The translations under genes were made by a program, and so were the position numbers. 64,000 bases of DNA, taken from positions 35,067,511 through 35,131,510 of the forward strand of contig NC_056000.1 of assembly GCF_018446385.1 (NCBI RefSeq), given 5' to 3'. Shown here piece by piece: positions 57,901 to 64,000 of this stretch. Each line of letters opens with the position of its first letter. Position 1 is the stretch's first letter. The stretch comes from Zingiber officinale. Its lineage: Eukaryota; Streptophyta; Magnoliopsida; Zingiberales; Zingiberaceae. The notes under the pieces were generated by a model, which did not search any database, was not told the DNA's origin, and saw only the letters and a list, made by a program, of their open reading frames with translations.

Positions 57901-60900
57901 AATTATCCCTAGAGTTAACATTAAGAACATCAACATGGCTAAAGATTCTAAGAAGCTTAAGAAAGTCATTAAAAAGATTGCAAGGGAATGTATCCCTAGA
58001 GTTGACCTAGAGGAGACTAATGTGACTAAAGCTTCTAAGAAGCCTAGGAAGGTTATCAAGGGAAGTTATCTGTAGTGAGTATCTAAAACATCCGAAGATC
58101 ACCAATACCTAGGTTTTGAATTCCTAAGAGTGTGTTCTCTATACTATAGATGAGTTTAGAGTATGCCAACTCTAAATGGAAGGATGATTAATCGAATCAT
58201 GATAAAGTTGATACTTTAGGGCATTTTCAAGGTAATGTTACACCTTGAAAATGAAGGTTTAAATATTTACTCTTGAAGAGTAAAAGTGTGTTAATCTTTT
58301 TGATGAATTGATGATTAAATTGACACAATTTGGTTAAAAGTCAAAGAAATGTTAAGTTAGGATTTTGACATTTTTTTAGGAAGATAAGGCCAACTTAGGC
58401 TTATTCTTAATTTAGCGATTAGTTAAGTGATATTTTGATAGAGAATTTAGGTATTTTATTTATGATAAAATTATCATATTTTGTGTGTCCTATCACATGC
58501 TATGACATCATATTTTACATTCATATCCATATGAAAAATATCATATATCATGTCATACATGCATCATTATTTATGATAGTTTTCTTTTAAAAATATTCAT
58601 TTTGATGTATGCTATAATCATTTTCATGCATTGTTTTAATTTCTTAAAATTAAAAGCAATGATATCAATTGACATCCTAGGTTGGATGATCAAAATTTAA
58701 ATGCCTAGTTAAAAATATATGATCCTTTAGTTTTAGGGAAAACCCATCATTTTACATCTCACAAGACCATATGTTTGACTTGTATGTGTTTTTGAGACCA
58801 ATTAGATACAAGTGAGATGTTAGAAAGATGAACAAAACTCAAGATATTGATTTAATGTATTTTTTTAGAGTTTTAATTTCAACAAAATAATAGATTATGC
58901 GAAGTTCAATCATGGGGAAAACAAGTATATAAGTCATGTGCATTTAGCTCAAAGAACATAGTTGAAAATTTATTTCAAAATTATTTTAAAAAACCTTGGC
59001 GAAGTCTACCTTTTAATAGAAATCATCATTAATTAGTTGGATACAAAGTAGAGTGAAATATTAAAATTTTTTAATGGTTTCAAGCTTTGTATCCATCTTT
59101 AAAAATGAAGATTATTTTCATATAAAACTAATTTTTCATAATAGTATATGATATAAATAATATCTACACAAAATTTTATAATTTTTGAAAAATCATAGAA
59201 TTATTTAAGAATTTCTGAAATTCAGTCGGAAAATAAATTCAGAAAAATTAGAAACTCCAATTAATCAAGTGATCTATTGGGACTTGAGTGAATCAATCAG
59301 ATAATCAATTAAAGGGGTTTTCCACAAGCATAGAATGTCATAGAATCGATCAACCAATCGATTGAAACATGACTTGATCTATTGGTTCAATCGATTCAAA
59401 TGCGTTTTCACAAGCACAGAGGCTTGTAGAATCGATTAGGTGATCGATTAACAATGCCTTAATCAATTGGAGCGATCGATTAACACTGTGTAATTGATTG
59501 AATACCAACTTCAATCGATTCAGAGAGGTTGGAATCAATTGATAGCTGAGACCAATCGATTTGGAAGGTTGTTTTTAGTTTAAGTGGTCTAATTTTAGTC
59601 CATTAAGTCATTTTTAGTCAAGTTAACTGTTCGTAACCCTCTAAAATACTTTGATATGTTTCTAAGGGTAACTTTTCTTGATGATAATAAGAAAGGAATG
59701 GTCAAAGGGGATTAACATGAGTTTTGGAGGAGGTTTAGATTCAAAGTTGAATTTTGAACCTTAAAACTTTAATTTTAAATTTCCTAATAGTTTAGGAACT
59801 CCAAATCATTGTTAGTATAATGATAAAAGTTTAGTGCATATTTTGTAAGGGAGATCTTCCTTAAAAGTATGATTTTTTATATATAGATGAAGAAACAATA
59901 AAAGGTAGGGGACCTTTATTGTTATGAATGCTAGGGGATAAGCATTTGAAACAATAAAAGATCAAAAATATTCATTGTGATGGAGTTATGCTCAAAGTTG
60001 AGCATAGGATACAATGAAAGGTATGGGATTTTCATTGCGTTCCTTTGACAAAATTGACTCTTAAGGTGAAGAGTTTTTGGTGTGTGTCAAAGGGGGAGAA
60101 AATATAGGGTTTAAGTTAGAAACCCTCATTCATGCTTAAGCATGAGATGAAGTTGGGATAATGAGTTACCCTAACTTAAACATATTGTCAAACATCAACA
60201 AGGAAAAGATTGTTGGTTCAATCATCCCCGATCAAGATTGACTAGTTTGACAAAGTTCGAGTGAGTTTAAGTTTGAGTTTCGATGTTTGAGAAATATGTG
60301 GGATATGTGAGAAAAGGTCAAATAGGTCAAGGTTGATCGAATATTTGACGATATGCTAGAGGGAAGTCAAGTAGGCCATGCAAGACCGGATACTTGACTA
60401 AAAAGTCCTAACTCGAGAGTTAGACAAAGGTAAAGGGAACTGAAGATTAGACAAGGGAAGTCCTAACTGTGATTAGATAAAAAAAAGTCTAAGTGAGTCA
60501 AGGAAGACCTCACGTTGGCAAAGGAAAGTCCTAACTATGGTTAGACAAAGGAAAGTCCTAACTACAGTTAGGTAAAGGAAAGTCCAAGTGGGTCAAGGAG
60601 GACTACACATTGGTAAAGAAAAGTTCTAATTTTAGTTAGCCAAAGGAAAGTCCAAACGGATCAAGGAAGACTGTACATTGGTAAGAGAAGCCCCAAATGC
60701 GGTTACGCAAGAGAAAATCCAAGTAGGTTAAGAAGGATCACACTTGGTGATCGAAAGTCCAACAAAAAGTTAACACAAGATGGAAAGTCCCAACAAGTCA
60801 CGATTGATCGGATGTTGGGGAGAGAACCCTAGATTCAGATTAGATGAGTTAGGGTTGAGGCAATTGATTAACCTAAGTTCAATTGATCAGTGGATCGATT

Positions 60901-61679
60901 GAGAGTGTTTTCACATCGAGGCATGGGTAATCGATTAGTCCAAAGTTTAATCGATTGAGAGCCTAAATCGTGAGCACAGAGTGGTGCTGAATCAATTAGA
61001 CAATCGATTTGGAGGAGTTTTTTTTGCAAAGAAAAGTAAGCCGTTGGATCGATTGGGTAATCGATCCAGAGCATCCTCAATTGATTGAGGAGAGTTTTTC
61101 ACGACGCGCAGTGGGCTTTGAATCAATCAGGTGATCGATTAAAACCTCTTAATTGATTAGGAGACGAAAAAAGAGCCATTTTGAGGTTTGGTCGACTGGA
61201 TGTGCTTAGATTTGAAATGGCAATCGATTGAGAGCTCTAATCCGCGGGATATAAGATTTCGCAAAGATTGAAATCAATATCTCTTCTTCTCCGCTCTTCA
61301 TCGCTAGTTCTTGAAGCTTCTTGGAGATATGTATTGTTGTACTTTCTAATTATCAAGACACAATCCATAGCAATAAGAGATCAAGAGCAAAGGTCCTTCA
61401 TTGTTGTATTTAATTCTTTGTTTTTGTTGCATTTCTCGTTCTATTTCTTGTATTTGCTTATGTATTTTCTTGTACAATGCTTCTCCACCTCCTAAAAGGA
61501 GGTTTTCATAGTGTATTGTGAGTGAAGATAATGGACCCTTGGATTAGTTACCTCAAGGAGGTGGATACCAAGTAAAATCAAGGGTGTTAGTTTTGCTTTA
61601 AAGTTTTCACTATAAATCATCAACAAGACAAAGTAATTAGAGCTAATCACCTCCCTCTAGCTCCCGGAGTGTCCTAACA
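54909..61679 (+). mobile_element. Ty1-copia element with both LTRs, gag-like region only (fossil)
   Basis: The 5' LTR is 54909-56381 (1,473 bp) and the 3' LTR 60211-61679 (1,469 bp); both end in GTGTCCTAACA. The primer site TGGTATTTGAGAG begins at 56384, close to the initiator-Met site of copia elements, and a purine-rich tract precedes 60211. Inside, remnants of a gag-like Lys/Glu-rich region run from about 56620 to 58075, with part of a Cys/His motif near 57140. From 58076 to 60210 I see no reverse transcriptase or integrase. The element is broken and the LTRs are clearly diverged, so it is old. No target duplication was found. Confidence 0.8.
55120..55330 (+). repeat. Minisatellite-like units in the copia LTR
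   Basis: Units of about 60-75 bp based on 'aggcaaaggaaagtccaagtagatcaaggaggaccacatgttggtaa' follow one another. The same array occurs in the partner LTR (about 60440-60730) and, diverged, in the fossil LTR near 4070-4270. Confidence 0.6.
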
Positions 61680-61689
61680 AATTCTCTTA

Positions 61690-62085
61690 TCCTAATTCTT
61701 CCAATTTCAAAAACCCCTATCACTTTCAAAAGGAGTGGTATGAAGATAGTAGGTTTCCAATTGATCTTCCTGAGTTTTCTGGTATGTCACAGACTGAGGG
61801 ATTCGTTGATTGGTTTAACGAAGTGGAGATAATTTTTCATTATAAGGAAGTACTGAATCAGGTGAAAGTAAAATTGGTTGTTATCAAACTTAGAGGTCTT
61901 GCATTAGCATGGTGGGAGAAATTGCGACGCTCACGAAACCAACAAGGTAAGGCCAAGGGAGAAAATGAAAAAAAAAAAGATAAAAAATCACTTTCTTCAC
62001 TTAAGTTAAAAAAGTTGCAATCTATTGACCATCTTTCTTCAAGAACACAGAAGGTTGTCGAATGACCAATCGATTGGAAGGCATT
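61690..62085 (+). mobile_element. Ty3-gypsy gag fragment (fossil)
   Basis: Around 61745-61965 the plus strand encodes a Ty3-gypsy gag core in one open frame: FPIDLPEFSGMSQTEGFVDW, then LVVIKLRGLALAWWEKLRRS. This is the retrotrans_gag pattern in which an ALAWWE-type block follows the FVDWFNEVE block. The fragment is bounded left by the copia LTR end and right by another LTR piece. Confidence 0.75.
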
Positions 62086-62698
62086 GTTTGCGATGAAAGA
62101 AGGCTTCCAAAAATCGATTAAGCTTACCAATTGATTGGAAACTCCCACTAATCAATTAAGATTCAAAATGGACTAATCTCAGTCATTGATCTAGAGTCAG
62201 TGATTGTTCAATGGATACTTTAGATGATTAGTAATCAATTGATTGGTGGCGATCAAAAAGTAGAGAAATTACTCGATTCCAAAGTCTTATAAAAAGGGAT
62301 TAGGGCACAAGAAGGAGTAACTGTTCAATTGTTATTCTTCTGCTCTTCTCAGTGGCAAGTTCTCATCTACAATATCTTTAAGCAACCAAGAGAAGGAGAA
62401 CTAAGTTAAAACTTGTAATCCTTATTTTCTTCTTCTTTGTTGCTTTTTATTTGAGAGCTTTATAATCTTACTGTAAAAGATTTTTCTACCTTGTGTGTTA
62501 TTCTGAGAAAGAGAGTTTTTAGTGAAAGTTGTGACTATTGATGTGGATCCTTGAATTAGTCACCTCATGGAAATGGATACCAAGTAAATCAAGGTGTTAG
62601 CATTGTGGTGTGCTTATATCTAAATATCAGGTATAAAATCAAGAAGAATTAAAGCGAGATATTCACCCCCCTCTTTATCTCCATTGATCCCGACATTA
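62086..62698 (+). mobile_element. Copia LTR fragment (fossil)
   Basis: The sequence has the same organisation as the right halves of the LTRs at 54909 and 60211: caatcgattg motifs, a TATA-like 'cttataaaaaggg' near 62288, a T-rich leader, 'tggatccttgaattagtcacctcatgg' and a terminal 'gatattcacccccctctttatctcc'. The left half is missing and no internal region follows. Confidence 0.55.
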
Positions 62699-64000
62699 AT
62701 GGCATTCATCCTATTAGGTCGGATAGGTGGAAGTTGCACAGGAACATCCAAAATCAATAGGGGCAATTGGTTTTTCTTTAGGTTTATCCTTAAAATTTTC
62801 ATCCTATGTTCCATATTGCTGGTCCTCGTCACACACTGTATCTTCTGGCTTTAGATCTTATTCATAGTTTGTTTCCTCCTTTGCAAGAGATCTATGTGAA
62901 TTATGCACAATTTAGATCTTGAGAGATATACTAATTTTAGACAATCTTGTCATCAAATTTGTTATCATCCATCTCATGTCTACCATAATCTGTGTTAGGA
63001 TAAGATATTTGATGAACTTCATCCTCCTCCAAGTTATTACAACTTTTATCATCCTCATCTAGAATCCTAGATATAGAAAGCAGATTAGTAATCTTGGCTA
63101 TTGGTATTAGAGTGGTTCCTTTTCGATGTGGTGCCAACACAATCTTCTTTTCCTTGATGTTAAGGGTATATATATATTCTTCTGCCCATCGTGGATAACA
63201 TTATGATCATACTGCCAAGGCCACCCCAATAGTGCATAGCATGTATCCATGACTCCCATATCACACCAAGCATTATCAAAATATTTACTATCAATTGAAA
63301 AAGACATGAGACATCACCTGTTTACTATTATCTCTCTATTTTTATTCAGTCATGACAACTAATATGGCTTAGGATGATGGTCCATCTTTAATTATAATTT
63401 TTGGGCATCCTCTTTGGATACTACATTCTCACAACTGCCACTATCAATGATTATCTTGCAGACTTTATTCGCAACGATGTAGGTAGTGTGAAAAATATTA
63501 GTTCTAAATCATTCATCCCCTAAATCGTCCTTGGGAGTCAGCAGACTTTTACAAATGACCAAAGACTCATGGCCATCATCGTAAAGTACATCATTAGCTT
63601 CATACACTGGTTAACCAATTGTTGCTATCTCTTCTTTCATGTCTTTCTCAATCAATAAATTTTTACCTTCATGATCAGTAGGAGCATATTTCCTGCATTG
63701 GTTTGCCCCATGTCCCTGCTCATCACAACAAAAACACTTGACAGAGGCCTAAAAATTAACTTATGGTGGTTGTTGCTGTGAAGGACGAGAATTTTAAGGG
63801 TAATCTGGCTGGCTATTTTAGTTGCTTCTAACCATTGGTTTCCAATTTTACTATTTTTCAACAATCAATGCATGATGGTAGACCTCAGAAACGATCTACA
63901 AAAAATGAAGGCTGCAGACATCTTTGAAGGACTAGCGCAACCCCCCTAAATATTATGCCACAATCTGCTCCTTTGTCTTGGATAAGTCATTTTGGGTAAT
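62699..64000 (-). mobile_element. Ty3-gypsy fossil, knuckle and protease region, running off the window
   Basis: Read on the minus strand, a CCHC knuckle (CFCCDEQGHGANQC) lies around 63690-63735. It is followed toward lower coordinates by a retropepsin-type active site (IIIDSGSCENVVS, about 63420-63460) and the block typical of gypsy proteases, LLGWPWQYDHNVIHDGQKN (about 63165-63225). This is gag-to-protease order; the reverse transcriptase side is missing at the left, where the LTR fragment begins. It is broken at several places. The element's 5' part continues beyond 64000. Confidence 0.75.

Overview
The window is nuclear DNA from a flowering plant, most likely a monocot. The ginger/banana order is my guess from the style of the retroelements, not something I could test. 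Plant-only gene families (COR413, CASP-like, DUF616, HCF164, JINGUBANG-like WD40), GT-AG introns, a nuclear-type tRNA-Glu and dense nested LTR retroelements all support a plant.

Layout. (1) 1-13513: an intronless seven-blade WD40 gene (JINGUBANG-like) occurs twice, at 1555-3081 and 11449-12975, in copies that are nearly base-identical with a constant offset of 9,894 bp. The second repeat unit can be read as 3620-13513 and carries fossil Ty1-copia pieces upstream of the gene; the matching part of the first unit would lie left of the window. (2) 13868-16712: a hAT DNA transposon with recognisable TIRs and an 8-bp target duplication, whose transposase is damaged. (3) 16940-22680: a decayed HCF164 (thylakoid thioredoxin-like) pseudogene with exon-intron structure still readable, its large intron occupied by an LTR-derived block. 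(4) 24.3-37.2 kb: the gene island, with COR413 plasma-membrane protein (4 exons, +), CASP-like protein 5C (3 exons, +), a DUF616/MUCI70-type Golgi protein (6 exons, -) head-to-head with a 76-residue membrane protein (2 exons, +) and a tRNA-Glu(UUC) (-). (5) 37.7-54.3 kb: a roughly 5.1-kb foldback (giant imperfect palindrome) element whose right arm has been split by two LTR retroelements that landed 2 bp apart: a minus-strand Ty3-gypsy Tat-type element with an antisense ORF but no visible polymerase, and a minus-strand Ty1-copia element. Both keep their own 5-bp target duplications. (6) 54.9-64 kb: a Ty1-copia element with both LTRs and only gag-like coding, then Ty3-gypsy and copia fragments running off the right edge.

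The host genes do not form a pathway. COR413, CASPL5C, the DUF616 protein and the small protein are all membrane proteins but belong to unrelated families. The only evident transcriptional coupling is the 148-bp shared 5' region between the DUF616 gene and the small membrane protein. The most interesting structures are the foldback element with its twin nested insertions, the Tat-type element with its antisense gene, the near-identical WD40 tandem duplication, and the HCF164 fossil that has lost a redox cysteine.
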